A stretch of 64,000 nt of DNA from Flavobacterium muglaense (GTDB taxonomy: Bacteria > Bacteroidota > Bacteroidia > Flavobacteriales > Flavobacteriaceae). The notes beneath the pieces are model-generated. The model saw only the letters and a program-made list of their open reading frames with translations. It was not told where the DNA came from and searched no databases. Numbering within the stretch: position 1 is the first letter of the stretch; each line of letters begins with the position of its first letter. The position numbers were made by a program, and so were the translations under genes. Below are positions 27,172 through 36,722 of the stretch, piece by piece. The DNA is taken from positions 62,001-126,000 of the forward strand of contig NZ_JACRUK010000003.1 in assembly GCF_014305155.1 (NCBI RefSeq). The letters run 5' to 3'.

Positions 27172-29216
27172 TGAAGAAAATTATTTTTTTACTGCTGGGT
27201 CTTTTGGCTTTCGCCAATGTAAATGCCCAAATTTTAGATCCCGTTAAATGGACTACTAAAATTGAAAAAAAATCCGAAAACACGTATCTGTTAACTTTTG
27301 ACGGAGTCATTGAAAAAGAATGGCATATGTATTCTCAATATACACCAGATGGAGGACCGTTAGCCTTGGAAGTTGTTTTTAAAAATGCCAAAGGAAACTT
27401 TAGCATGATTGGGAAAGCCAAAGAGAGTAAAACGCGAACAGCTTACAACGATATTTTTGAGGTAAACGAAACATTTTTTGAGCGCAAAGCGCAAATTCAA
27501 CAAGAAATTAAGGTAACGAACCCCAAAATAACAAAAATTGATGCCGAATTAAACTATCAAGTTTGTAAAGAAGTTTGTATCAACCTAGAGAAAAAATTTA
27601 GTTTTGTAATTCCGGTAAGTGAAACTACCGCTGTTGTAGCTGCAGATACCAAAACAGAAAAGCTTGCAATTGAAACTCCTGCAGTTGTAGATACAGTTGT
27701 AGCCGCGTCTCCTGAGCCAAATTTAGGAAATAGTGACGTACTTGAAGCAAAAACTACAAACGAAACAATTGCAGCTCCCGCAGTAGATTCTAAAAGAGGA
27801 TTGTGGTCTATCTTTTTCTTCGCATTTTTAGGAGGTTTGGCAGCTTTGATGACGCCTTGTGTGTTTCCTATGATCCCTATGACGGTAAGTTTTTTTACCA
27901 AACAGAGTAAAAATAAGGCGGCAGGAATAAGAAATGCTATAATTTACGGAATTGCCATTATTGTTATTTATGTAATGTTAGGTTTTCTGGTGACTTGGGT
28001 CTTTGGTGCCGATGCATTAAATGCGCTTTCTACCAATGTGTGGTTTAATATTTTATTTTTTGTATTGCTAGTGGTTTTTGCAGCTTCCTTTTTAGGAGCT
28101 TTTGAGATTATGTTGCCTAATTCTTGGGCTAATAAAGTAGACAGTCAAGCCGATAGAGGGGGGATGATTGGGATTTTGTTCATGGCATTAGCCTTAGCAA
28201 TTGTGTCGTTTTCATGTACTGGGCCTATCGTAGGGACTTTATTGGTTGAGGCGGCTTCAAAAGGAGGAATAGCACCTATTGTAGGTATGTTTGGTTTTTC
28301 TTTGGCATTAGCTTTGCCCTTCATGCTGTTTGCAATGTTTCCAGGATGGTTAAACTCATTGCCAAAATCAGGTGGATGGTTGAATACTGTAAAAGTTGTT
28401 TTAGGGTTTTTAGAATTGGCTTTGGCTTTTAAATTTTTATCGAATGCCGATTTAGTGTTACAATTGCATTTGCTTGAAAGAGAAGTTTTCTTGGCTATTT
28501 GGATTGCTATTTTCGGAACTTTAGCCTTGTACTTATTTGGAAAAATAACCCTACCACACGATAGTCCGTTGACTCATATTTCAGTTGGGCGCTTAATGAT
28601 GGGATTATTAGTTTTGACTTTTACAGTTTATTTGATTCCAGGTTTATGGGGTGCACCTCTTAAATTAATAAGTGCTTTTCCACCTACAATGGAGTACAGT
28701 GAAAGTCCTTTTGGTGTTGGAGGTTCAGGAAATGCAAGTGAAACTGTTGCTTTGCCGGATGGTGCAAAAAGTGGACCTCACGGACTTGTAGTTTTTGATG
28801 ATTACGAGAAAGGATTGGCTTACGCCCAAAAGGTTAATAAACCCATTATGCTCGACTTTACAGGTTATGCCTGCGTAAATTGCCGTAAAATGGAAAACAA
28901 TGTTTGGTCTGAAGCAACAGTGTTAAAACTATTGAAAAACGAGATAGTGCTGATTTCTTTATATGTTGATGATAAAAGAGATTTGCCAAAAGACCAGCAA
29001 TTTATATCAAAAACGACTGGGTCAACTATAGAAACAGTAGGGGATAAGTGGACGGATTTTATGATATCTAAGTATAAAACCAATACACAACCTTTATATG
29101 TTTTAACGGATTTAGAAGGAAATAGTTTGAACCTATCGATACCAACAATTAGTTATGTACCTGTGGCAGAATACCAGTCTTGGCTAAGTGCGGGAATAGC
29201 TAATTTTAAAAAATAA
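27171..29216 (+). CDS. dsbD: Thiol:disulfide interchange protein DsbD
   Basis: This inner-membrane electron conduit carries reducing power from cytoplasmic thioredoxin to periplasmic proteins. The 681-residue protein has a signal peptide at 1-20 (ends NVNAQ) and a DsbD-alpha-like domain with the Cys pair in CKEVC near 127-131. The eight-helix core has membrane Cys residues in LMTPCVFPMIP (near 229) and FSCTGPIVGT (near 347). The C-terminal thioredoxin domain has CVNCRKM near 566. All three Cys pairs are kept. Last gene of pabB-tilS-dsbD, with a terminator 25 bases on. Confidence 0.95.
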   Translation: MKKIIFLLLGLLAFANVNAQILDPVKWTTKIEKKSENTYLLTFDGVIEKEWHMYSQYTPDGGPLALEVVFKNAKGNFSMIGKAKESKTRTAYNDIFEVNETFFERKAQIQQEIKVTNPKITKIDAELNYQVCKEVCINLEKKFSFVIPVSETTAVVAADTKTEKLAIETPAVVDTVVAASPEPNLGNSDVLEAKTTNETIAAPAVDSKRGLWSIFFFAFLGGLAALMTPCVFPMIPMTVSFFTKQSKNKAAGIRNAIIYGIAIIVIYVMLGFLVTWVFGADALNALSTNVWFNILFFVLLVVFAASFLGAFEIMLPNSWANKVDSQADRGGMIGILFMALALAIVSFSCTGPIVGTLLVEAASKGGIAPIVGMFGFSLALALPFMLFAMFPGWLNSLPKSGGWLNTVKVVLGFLELALAFKFLSNADLVLQLHLLEREVFLAIWIAIFGTLALYLFGKITLPHDSPLTHISVGRLMMGLLVLTFTVYLIPGLWGAPLKLISAFPPTMEYSESPFGVGGSGNASETVALPDGAKSGPHGLVVFDDYEKGLAYAQKVNKPIMLDFTGYACVNCRKMENNVWSEATVLKLLKNEIVLISLYVDDKRDLPKDQQFISKTTGSTIETVGDKWTDFMISKYKTNTQPLYVLTDLEGNSLNLSIPTISYVPVAEYQSWLSAGIANFKK

Positions 29217-29240
29217 GCGGTAATTATTAATTAGTTATAA

Positions 29241-29270
29241 AAAAAAACTTGCTCTAGGGCAAGTTTTTTT
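29241..29270 (+). terminator. Terminator after dsbD
   Basis: AAAAAAACTTGC (29241-29252) and GCAAGTTTTTTT (29259-29270) make a perfect 12-bp stem with a 6-nt loop and a T tail. Confidence 0.88.
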
Positions 29271-29427
29271 TATGTCCAGTTGTAAACGATAAAAGTTTTT
29301 TAGGGTTAATTGTAGTCTGTTTAAGTAGTTTTTTTATAGCTCAGGTTAGTTGTTTCACTAATGATAGTATTGAATTGTTTAGTGATGTAACTGTTTGTTT
29401 AGTGCGTAATTTAATCCCCAAAAAAAA

Positions 29428-29457
29428 ACTCCCTGAGAATGAATTCCCAAGGAGTTG
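29428..29457 (-). terminator. Terminator after amt
   Basis: On the minus strand CTCCTTGGGAAT pairs with ATTCTCAGGGAG (12 pairs including G-U) and is followed by an uninterrupted run of T. It lies 24 bases after the amt stop. Confidence 0.85.
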
Positions 29458-29480
29458 TATTATTGAAAAGTTTACTTGAT

Positions 29481-30785
29481 TTACAAGAATTCTCCGTGTT
29501 GCGAAATGTCTAATCCTAATTCTTCTTTATCTTCAGAAACTCTTAGTGGAGTAATTTTATTTACGATAAAGAATAGAAAGTAAGAAGCAGTAAATGCAAA
29601 TACTGATACGATTACTAAAGCTGTTAATTGGTGAATGAATAACGTAGTTTCACCAAAGATTAGTCCTTGATCAGTTACTGCTGGATTGATTGCTTTTGAA
29701 GCAAAAACTCCTGTTAATAACATTCCAGTCATACCACCTACACCGTGACAAGCAAAGACATCTAAGGCATCATCAATTTTACCTTTTGGGAATTTACTCA
29801 CTACAATATTACTCACAATACTACTGAAGATCCCAATGAAAATAGCATTAGGAATACTTACAAATCCTGCTGCTGGCGTAATAGCTACTAGACCTACAAC
29901 GGCACCAATACAAGCACCCATTGCTGATACTTTATGTCCTAATATTTTATCAAAGAATACCCAAGCCATTCCAGCTGCTGCAGCTGCTACAGTTGTTGTT
30001 CCTAAAGCTTGAACCGCTAATCCATTGGCAGCTAGTGCTGATCCTGCATTAAACCCGAACCAACCGAACCATAATAATCCAGTTCCTAGTAATACATAAG
30101 TAATACGAGCTGGGTTTGATTTTTGTCCTTTTCTTTTTCCTAAAAACATAGCTCCTGCTAGTGCAGCCCATCCAGCACTCATGTGTACTACTGTTCCTCC
30201 AGCAAAATCTAAAACTCCCATTTTAAAGAATAGTCCGTCTGAATGCCAAGTCATATGGCATAATGGAGCATACACAACAATGATGAATAGCACCATGAAC
30301 AACATATAAGCCCAGAAACGAATACGTTCTGCAAATGCACCTGTGATTAAAGCGGGTGTAATAATAGCAAATTTAGCTTGGAATAAAGCAAAAAGCATGA
30401 AAGGGATTGTTCCCCATGCAGTTGCGGTACCCACGTTTTGAAACATAAAGTAATCCATTGGGTTTCCAATAATTCCACCTATAGATGTTCCAAATGATAA
30501 ACTGAAGCCAATAATGACCCATAATATCGTAACAATGATCATAGCCATGAAACTTTGTAACATGGTACTAATAACATTTTTCTTTCCTACCATTCCTCCA
30601 TAAAAGAATCCTAGTCCAGGTGTCATGATTAATACTAATGCTGTTGCAACAATCATCCAGGCAGTATCACCTGTGTCAAATTTTGCCGCTTCAGCAGGAA
30701 GTGGGTTTTCAGTCATTAGAAAGTTGGTACAGATCGTAAGTACCAAAAGTGTTACCAGAATAACGCTTAAAATAATTTTCCTCAT
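29481..30785 (-). CDS. amt: Ammonium transporter (Amt/MEP/Rh)
   Basis: This inner-membrane ammonium channel is 434 residues from the ATG at 30785 (MRKIILSV). A longer frame begins only with a TTG at 30830 and is rejected. The N-terminal cleavable signal/first helix is followed by 11 helices. Pore His residues are in LCHMTWHSDG and GGTVVHMSAGWAAL, and the twin-His partner is in FACHGVGGMTGML. No GlnK/PII gene lies beside it in this window, although amt and glnK are often paired. Flanking terminators show it is monocistronic. Confidence 0.94.
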   Translation of the reverse strand: MRKIILSVILVTLLVLTICTNFLMTENPLPAEAAKFDTGDTAWMIVATALVLIMTPGLGFFYGGMVGKKNVISTMLQSFMAMIIVTILWVIIGFSLSFGTSIGGIIGNPMDYFMFQNVGTATAWGTIPFMLFALFQAKFAIITPALITGAFAERIRFWAYMLFMVLFIIVVYAPLCHMTWHSDGLFFKMGVLDFAGGTVVHMSAGWAALAGAMFLGKRKGQKSNPARITYVLLGTGLLWFGWFGFNAGSALAANGLAVQALGTTTVAAAAAGMAWVFFDKILGHKVSAMGACIGAVVGLVAITPAAGFVSIPNAIFIGIFSSIVSNIVVSKFPKGKIDDALDVFACHGVGGMTGMLLTGVFASKAINPAVTDQGLIFGETTLFIHQLTALVIVSVFAFTASYFLFFIVNKITPLRVSEDKEELGLDISQHGEFL

Positions 30786-31006
30786 AGTTTTTTGGTTTGT
30801 TTTTTTTAGTAAAAGTATAAAATGTATCAACGTCCCTATAGAAAACTGTCCTTTGTTCTGTTATTTTTATTAATATAAAAGTTTACCCCCTATAATTTTA
30901 AGGGTGCATGCTTAAAAAAGTGTTAAAAATCATAATTTGGTAATCTAGCTGTGTCTTATTTGGTGTTTATTGATTAAAATTGTCCTTGTTTTATGTTTTG
31001 AGGTAT

Positions 31007-31046
31007 AAAAAAAGACCAATTTCAAGGAATGAAATTGGTCTTTTTT
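31007..31046 (-). terminator. Terminator after the amidohydrolase pair
   Basis: A long perfect stem (AAAGACCAATTTC with GAAATTGGTCTTT, 7-nt loop) is flanked by A and T tracts, so it may act on both strands. It lies about 56 bases after the stop of the 432-residue amidohydrolase. Confidence 0.85.
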
Positions 31047-31101
31047 GTAAAGTTTACTTTAAATAAAAAATACTGTAGTCTTGTATCAGTACTTCTGCCA
31101 C

Positions 31102-32400
31102 TTATTTTTGATTGTACTTTTCTTTATAAATAGCGTTCAGCTTTGTTTGGTGTGTTTCGAGATTTAATTTTCTACCTTGTATGAATGCATTATAGATCAA
31201 GTTGGTTCTCATATCAAGCGCATCACCTTCAGAGATAAATAAAGTAGCGTCTTTTCCTTCTTCAAGTGTTCCGCATAGGTTGTCAATTCCTAATAGTTTC
31301 GCAGTGTTAGATGTGATAAGTTGTAACGCTTGCTCTTTGTCTAAACCATAAGCAGCACAAGTACCAGCAAGGAAAGGTAAATTTCTAGTATTCATTCTTT
31401 CCATGGCTCCACTGTTTTCCAGTCCTACTATTATTCCTTTGTCGGTTAATATTTTGGCCATTTTATAAGGTAAATTAACATCTTGGTCGTCGTACTCAGG
31501 CATATCGTGAACGCGTCTTAAAAGGACACCTACATTGTTTTCTTTTAAAATATCGGCTACTTTATAGGCTTCAAATCCTCCTACAATAACAATTTTATTA
31601 ACCCCATTGCTTTTTGCAAGGTTGATCGCGTCAACAATTTGCAATTCATTGTCGGCATGTATGAATAAAGTTTGACTTCCGTCAAAAAGTCCTTTTACCG
31701 ATTCGAATATTAGATTTCTGTCTTTTGAAGCAGCTCCCAAATACGCTTTTGAATCTGATAAAAAAGTTTTGATTTCGTCTACTTGTTTTGCATAGTCCTT
31801 ATTTAGTGTAATTCCTCCTGGTTCAGCCCACCATCCTGATTGATTGAAGGTAACTGGAAAGTTCAAGTGGATTCCGTCGTTTTCTTTCATTACCGCATCT
31901 TGCCAGTTCCAAGCGTCTAGTTGTACCACAGATGATGTACCAGATATACGGCCACCTCTAGGTGTGATTTGTGCAATTAATATTCCATTTGGACGCACAG
32001 TTTCAATTACTTTTGACTCGGCGTTATACGCAATTAAACTTCTAACATGTGGGTTCATGTTTCCAATTTCGCTTTCATCATCAGATGATTTTACCGCATC
32101 GATTTCGACTAATCCTAATGTAGAATTAGGCGCTATAAAGCCGGGATAAACCTGTTTTCCTTTGGCATCTATGGTAATATCATAGGCTCCGTTTTGCAAA
32201 CGAATGGTAGTGGCATCTGCAACTAGGGTTAGTTTTCCGTCTTTAAAACCGATGGCGCTATTTTCTATAACTTTTCCGTTCCCTAGATGTGCCGTTCCGT
32301 TCAGGATTAAAATAGATTTACTTTGTTTGCTTGCCGGCGCTTGTTGTGCTGTTATTGATATACTGAATATCAATACTAAAAGATATATTTTTTTATTCAT
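31102..32400 (-). CDS. Amidohydrolase-like protein lacking HxH metal motif
   Basis: This exported 432-residue protein has a signal peptide at about 1-19 (ISITAQ). Its fold is that of imidazolonepropionase-like amidohydrolases: a composite beta-sandwich (GTAHLGNGKVIENSAIGFKDG), a TIM-barrel core and the C-terminal LEEGKDATLFISEGDAL return strand. Where active members have PGFIDxHxH it reads GFIAPNSTLGL, so both metal-binding His are missing. It is likely not a classical metallohydrolase and may be a partner of the 999-residue protein encoded 46 bases upstream. An independent activity cannot be excluded. Confidence 0.82.
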   Translation of the reverse strand: MNKKIYLLVLIFSISITAQQAPASKQSKSILILNGTAHLGNGKVIENSAIGFKDGKLTLVADATTIRLQNGAYDITIDAKGKQVYPGFIAPNSTLGLVEIDAVKSSDDESEIGNMNPHVRSLIAYNAESKVIETVRPNGILIAQITPRGGRISGTSSVVQLDAWNWQDAVMKENDGIHLNFPVTFNQSGWWAEPGGITLNKDYAKQVDEIKTFLSDSKAYLGAASKDRNLIFESVKGLFDGSQTLFIHADNELQIVDAINLAKSNGVNKIVIVGGFEAYKVADILKENNVGVLLRRVHDMPEYDDQDVNLPYKMAKILTDKGIIVGLENSGAMERMNTRNLPFLAGTCAAYGLDKEQALQLITSNTAKLLGIDNLCGTLEEGKDATLFISEGDALDMRTNLIYNAFIQGRKLNLETHQTKLNAIYKEKYNQK

Positions 32401-32446
32401 TATTTTCGAATTATGATTAGTGTGATTGTATAAGTGAAGCCGTTTT

Positions 32447-35446
32447 TTATTGTTCTAATGTATCACAATGGTATTCTTTCTTCGCTTTTTTCTTAGGCTC
32501 TTGAGTGCTCATTCCCTTATTTTTTTCGTCTAACATTTGACCTATTAATAGGTTTCTGTCTTTAGCTACCTCAGTTCTTTTTAGTGCATCTTTTTCGCTA
32601 TCGTAATAAACGACACCTTCAATAATTGTTTTTTCTACTTGGGCATAAATAGATAACGGATTGTTGTTCCAAAGTACGATATCGGCATCTTTTCCTACTT
32701 TGATACTTCCTACTTTATCATCTAAGTGAAGTAATTTTGCAGGATTCAAGGTTACAAATTTCCAAGCTTCCTCTTCGGATAAGTTTCCGTACTTAACTGC
32801 TTTTGCTGCTTCTTGGTTTAGTCTTCTTGACATTTCGGCATCATCAGAGTTGTAAGCTACTAAAACACCTGCATTATGAAGAATTGGGCCATTAAATGGA
32901 ATAGCGTCATTTACTTCAAATTTATAAGCCCACCAATCAGCAAATGTAGAAGCGCCTACACCATGCTCTTTCATTTTATCAGCCACTTTGTATCCTTCTA
33001 AGATATGTGTGAAAGTGTTTACTCTAAAATTGAATTTTTCGGCTACATTCATCAACATTAAAATTTCCGACTGTACATAAGAGTGACAACTAATGAAACG
33101 TTCTTTATTTAGTATCTCAGCTATAGTTTGTAGCTCTAGATCAACTCTAGGTGCTTTTTCTTTGTTTTTCTTCGAACTAGCATTGTATTTTTTCCAGCTT
33201 TCATCATAGTCTTTAGCACGTTGAAAATAATCAGTAAAAACTTGTTCTACTCCCATTCTTGTTTGTGGAAAACGTGTTGGATTATTGTTTCCCCAGTTTG
33301 ATTGTTTTACATTTTCTCCTAAAGCAAATTTGATAAATTTAGGTTGGTCTTTGTATAACATTTCATCTGGTGCTGCTCCCCATTTCCATTTTACAATGGC
33401 AGATCTTCCTCCAATAGGGTTCGCTGATCCGTGTAGTAACTGTGAAGTGGTTACACCTCCAGCAAGTTCTCTGTAAATATTAATATCATCCGAGTTTACT
33501 ACATCTTCAATCGTTACTTCGGCAGTAGAGTTGTGTCCGCTTTCATTGACTCCATTCGAAATAGCAATATGAGAATGCTCATCGATAATTCCGCTAGTTA
33601 AATGCTTTCCTTTGGCATCAATTACTGTTGCGTTTGCATCAGATAAATTAGTTCCTATAGCTGCAATTTTTCCGTTTTTAACTAATACGTCTGTTTGTTG
33701 CACGATTCCTTCTTTTTCATTCGTCCAAACGGTAGCGTTTTTAAACAATAAAGTTTGCTGTGTTGGTTTTTGTGTGTTTCCAAATGCAATGTTTGGATAC
33801 ATAATAGGAAGTACCAGATTGTTTTTTTCAACCTTATCCTCTTTTTTTTCTGCTACAAATGGACCTGTTTTAGTCGCTGACCAAGTTGATTCTTTTCCAT
33901 CAAAAGAGATTGCTTTACCACTTAGAGTAGTATTTGCATCTAAGTAAGTTGTAAGTCTATTGAATTTGTTAGCAGTAGAATCTTTATCTTTAAGGATCAA
34001 AGAAACCCAGTTGTTTGCAATGGTTAGTTTTGAGTTTACTTTTGTGCTATCAATTGCTTTAATTTCTGATGTTGGAGCACTAATTTCGCCCTTTACAACC
34101 CATTTGTAAGAATCATTATTGATTTTTAAATCATAATTTCCACGAATGTCTTTGGCAGTAATATCATTAACAACGTATTTCGTTCCTTGTACCCAGTTTT
34201 CGTAAAGGATTGTTTTTTTATCGAATACTTCTCCAGATGTAATAAGGAAGTCAGCGTAAGCTCCTACTTTTAAATTTCCTATTTCATTGCTTTTTCCAAG
34301 TAATGCTGCAGGAACAGTAGTTAATGCTTCCAGTGCTTTGGTTTTGTCGAAACCATATTGTATGGCTTTTAAAAGATTTGTTCTAAAATCTTCCATTTTC
34401 TTTAACTTATCAGTAGTCAAGGCAAATACGATTCCGTTGTCCGAAAGCACTTTTAAGTTTGTTGGCGCTTGGTTCCACATGCGTAAATCAGAAAAATCCA
34501 ATTGACTTGCTTGATAAGGGTTTGAAACATCGTATGCTTCCGGGAAATCGATAGGAATAATAAATTTAGCATTGCTGCTTTTGATTTCGGCTATTCTTTC
34601 AAACTCATTTCCTCCACCTTTTAAAATGTAGTTTAAGCCAAATTCCTTTCCTAATTTAGCTGCTCGCAAGCTATTTAATTTATCTTCGGTTGTGAAGATT
34701 TGTACTAAATTTTCATTTTTAATTAAAGCTTCTAGCGATATATCTTTTGCAATAGCGTTTCCTTTTTTATACCAATCCATATCAAGGTACATTTGACGTA
34801 CTAATGCAATCATCCCCATTAGCGAACTTGGATACGCTTGATTAGAGGCTACGCTTCTTGAAAACCCAAAATGATTTGTGATTTGGTTTGAAACTACTTT
34901 TTTATTAGCAGTATCATCATTGTTTAACGCAATTAGAGCACCAGTACCTTGAGCAACTCCATCAGCAATGTGACTGCCTACCATTCCAAAACCAGCTTTT
35001 AAAAACTCTTCGGCCTTTTTATTGTCGTAGCTAAAGCTTTCATAGGAGTTCACTTCTGAGCGGATGTGCTCATTCCAGTAATATCCTTGTCGCTTTGTGT
35101 CATAAGTTTGACTTAAACGAGATCTTTCACTTTTTTGAGGTTTTTCTACACCAAAATTGGTGTACATATCTATAAAGGAAGGGTAAATTGATTTTCCGTC
35201 TAGATTTACAGTTGTTGCATTTTTAGGTATTGTAACCGTTGCTCCTACACTTACTACTTTTCCGTTTTGAATAAGTAAAGTACCTTTCTCAATGATTTGA
35301 GTAGGAGTAATGTAGATTTTAGCATTTGTAAATGCGGTGTAATTGTTGTTTTTACTTTGAACACTTTCGTTATTTGGAAAATATTCTTGTGCTTTAATTT
35401 TTGGAACAAAAATCAATAAAAATAGGAAGGGAAAAAATCTTTTCAT
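32447..35446 (-). CDS. Double-domain exported amidohydrolase
   Basis: This exported 999-residue protein has a signal peptide at 1-19 (PKIKAQ). It holds two amidohydrolase-like halves. In the N-terminal half (about 35-440) the metal motif position reads PSFIDMYTNFG, with no HxH. The C-terminal half (about 610-975) has the intact SGIIDEHSHI motif, further His residues (ISCHSYVQSE, FTHILEGY) and the late Asp in YNSDDAEMSRR. Only the second half should bind metal. Substrates of such envelope-located imidazolonepropionase-like proteins are unknown; peptidase-like action on dipeptides or cyclic amides is possible. First gene of a two-gene unit with the degenerate paralogue. Confidence 0.87.
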   Translation of the reverse strand: MKRFFPFLFLLIFVPKIKAQEYFPNNESVQSKNNNYTAFTNAKIYITPTQIIEKGTLLIQNGKVVSVGATVTIPKNATTVNLDGKSIYPSFIDMYTNFGVEKPQKSERSRLSQTYDTKRQGYYWNEHIRSEVNSYESFSYDNKKAEEFLKAGFGMVGSHIADGVAQGTGALIALNNDDTANKKVVSNQITNHFGFSRSVASNQAYPSSLMGMIALVRQMYLDMDWYKKGNAIAKDISLEALIKNENLVQIFTTEDKLNSLRAAKLGKEFGLNYILKGGGNEFERIAEIKSSNAKFIIPIDFPEAYDVSNPYQASQLDFSDLRMWNQAPTNLKVLSDNGIVFALTTDKLKKMEDFRTNLLKAIQYGFDKTKALEALTTVPAALLGKSNEIGNLKVGAYADFLITSGEVFDKKTILYENWVQGTKYVVNDITAKDIRGNYDLKINNDSYKWVVKGEISAPTSEIKAIDSTKVNSKLTIANNWVSLILKDKDSTANKFNRLTTYLDANTTLSGKAISFDGKESTWSATKTGPFVAEKKEDKVEKNNLVLPIMYPNIAFGNTQKPTQQTLLFKNATVWTNEKEGIVQQTDVLVKNGKIAAIGTNLSDANATVIDAKGKHLTSGIIDEHSHIAISNGVNESGHNSTAEVTIEDVVNSDDINIYRELAGGVTTSQLLHGSANPIGGRSAIVKWKWGAAPDEMLYKDQPKFIKFALGENVKQSNWGNNNPTRFPQTRMGVEQVFTDYFQRAKDYDESWKKYNASSKKNKEKAPRVDLELQTIAEILNKERFISCHSYVQSEILMLMNVAEKFNFRVNTFTHILEGYKVADKMKEHGVGASTFADWWAYKFEVNDAIPFNGPILHNAGVLVAYNSDDAEMSRRLNQEAAKAVKYGNLSEEEAWKFVTLNPAKLLHLDDKVGSIKVGKDADIVLWNNNPLSIYAQVEKTIIEGVVYYDSEKDALKRTEVAKDRNLLIGQMLDEKNKGMSTQEPKKKAKKEYHCDTLEQ

Positions 35447-35579
35447 ATGGTTACAGTTAATTTTTATTAAAAGTAAAAAATCAATACCATATATTGTTGT
35501 AAATCTATAAAATTAACAGTTGTTTGTTTAATAAAAACAAAAAGTACCAGCGAAATGTTTGTTTTTTGCTAATAAAACA

Positions 35580-35614
35580 AAAATGGGAATATGTTATTTT
35601 CATATTCCCATTTT
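35580..35614 (-). terminator. Terminator after the racemase operon
   Basis: AAAATGGGAATATG (35580-35593) and CATATTCCCATTTT (35601-35614) make a perfect 14-bp stem with a 7-nt loop. On the minus strand it is followed by a T-rich stretch. It lies 35 bases after the last racemase stop. Confidence 0.85.
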
Positions 35615-35648
35615 GGATATTGGTTGGTATTGTTATAAAAACGAGGAG

Positions 35649-36722
35649 TTACCCAATTCTTTTTTCGATATAATCGGAGTTTAAAAGGTATAGCGCTCCC
35701 ATATATTTTATTTTGAAAGAGACTAAGTCGCCTATTTTATATTTCTTTGTCGAATGCGAAATATCAATTACTAGCATATCTGAGCTGGCATCGATTATTT
35801 TAATACCTGCATCTTCGGCCTCAATGTACTGTGGCTGCATGTCAAGTAAGCCAATGTCTAAGATGGCTCTTAATGAAGTTTCGCCTAGATCATCTGTGTT
35901 GTTAGGTACATAGCTGGTTCCTACACCGCTTTCTCCCAATTCACCTATTGGCGCATCGGGCTTTTCGGTGATTTCAATTACTTCGGCATATAATTTAAAG
36001 ACATCATTATGCATGCCTTCAATAGTGTCGCCTGTGAATAAATCTTTTCCGAAAAACAAGGCTTCACCTATTCTAAAGTGATTTACCGCCATAGGACGAG
36101 CATTTTTCAGCATTAATGGTATCGCTACCGAAGTTCCTCCGGAAACCCAAGGAATACTGATGTCAAATTTTGCTTCGATAAGTTGTTTGTACAAACTAAG
36201 CTGAATCAATTTGTCTTGTGTAGGCATGATGCCGCTTAAACAATTAAGGTTGGTTCCTATTCCGCGAATTTCAATATTGGGTAATTTTAGAATAGCACCA
36301 TAAAACTCGACTAGTTCTTCACCCATTACGCCTTCACGTAGGTCTCCCATTTCAATCATGATGATGATCTTGTGGACTTTATTTTGTTTTTGTGCTTCTT
36401 GCGAAAGGAGTTGGATTGTGAAAATTTCAGTATTAAAACTTACATCTGCATAGCGTACAATTTTTTCAATACTTCGTTTTGCGGGAGGTTTGATATAAAC
36501 TGTTTGAATGGTAGGATCTAAAGCTTTAACTTTCCTTAAATTGCTAATACGGGAATCGTGTATTTCTCGTACACCAAGCGCAATTAATTCTTTAAGGTAT
36601 AATTTATTTCCGCAAAGTAATTTTGAAACAACTCCCCATTGTATGTTTCTCGCTTTGAAAAGGGTATCGAGAAAGCTATAGTTTTCTTCTAATTTCTTTC
36701 TGTATAATTTTATAAAAGCCAT
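35649..36722 (-). CDS. PLP amino-acid racemase, alanine/ornithine type
   Basis: This 357-residue fold-type III PLP enzyme is of the YhfX/Orr kind. The PLP Lys is in VVSKLLCGN near residue 34. Substrate-side motifs are IEMGDLREG near 122-130, GIGTNLNC near 157-164 and SGGTSVAIPLM near 194-204. Orr relatives racemise ornithine or alanine. The substrate here is unknown. Its ATG overlaps the stop of the alanine-racemase-like gene (TAATG at 36722), so the two racemases are translationally coupled. Last gene of a five-gene operon. Confidence 0.88.
   Translation of the reverse strand: MAFIKLYRKKLEENYSFLDTLFKARNIQWGVVSKLLCGNKLYLKELIALGVREIHDSRISNLRKVKALDPTIQTVYIKPPAKRSIEKIVRYADVSFNTEIFTIQLLSQEAQKQNKVHKIIIMIEMGDLREGVMGEELVEFYGAILKLPNIEIRGIGTNLNCLSGIMPTQDKLIQLSLYKQLIEAKFDISIPWVSGGTSVAIPLMLKNARPMAVNHFRIGEALFFGKDLFTGDTIEGMHNDVFKLYAEVIEITEKPDAPIGELGESGVGTSYVPNNTDDLGETSLRAILDIGLLDMQPQYIEAEDAGIKIIDASSDMLVIDISHSTKKYKIGDLVSFKIKYMGALYLLNSDYIEKRIG

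Noticed and set aside
30786..30830. Longer amt start at a TTG codon
   Set aside because: It adds a non-conserved segment before a good signal-like N terminus. The ATG at 30785 fits the Amt family.
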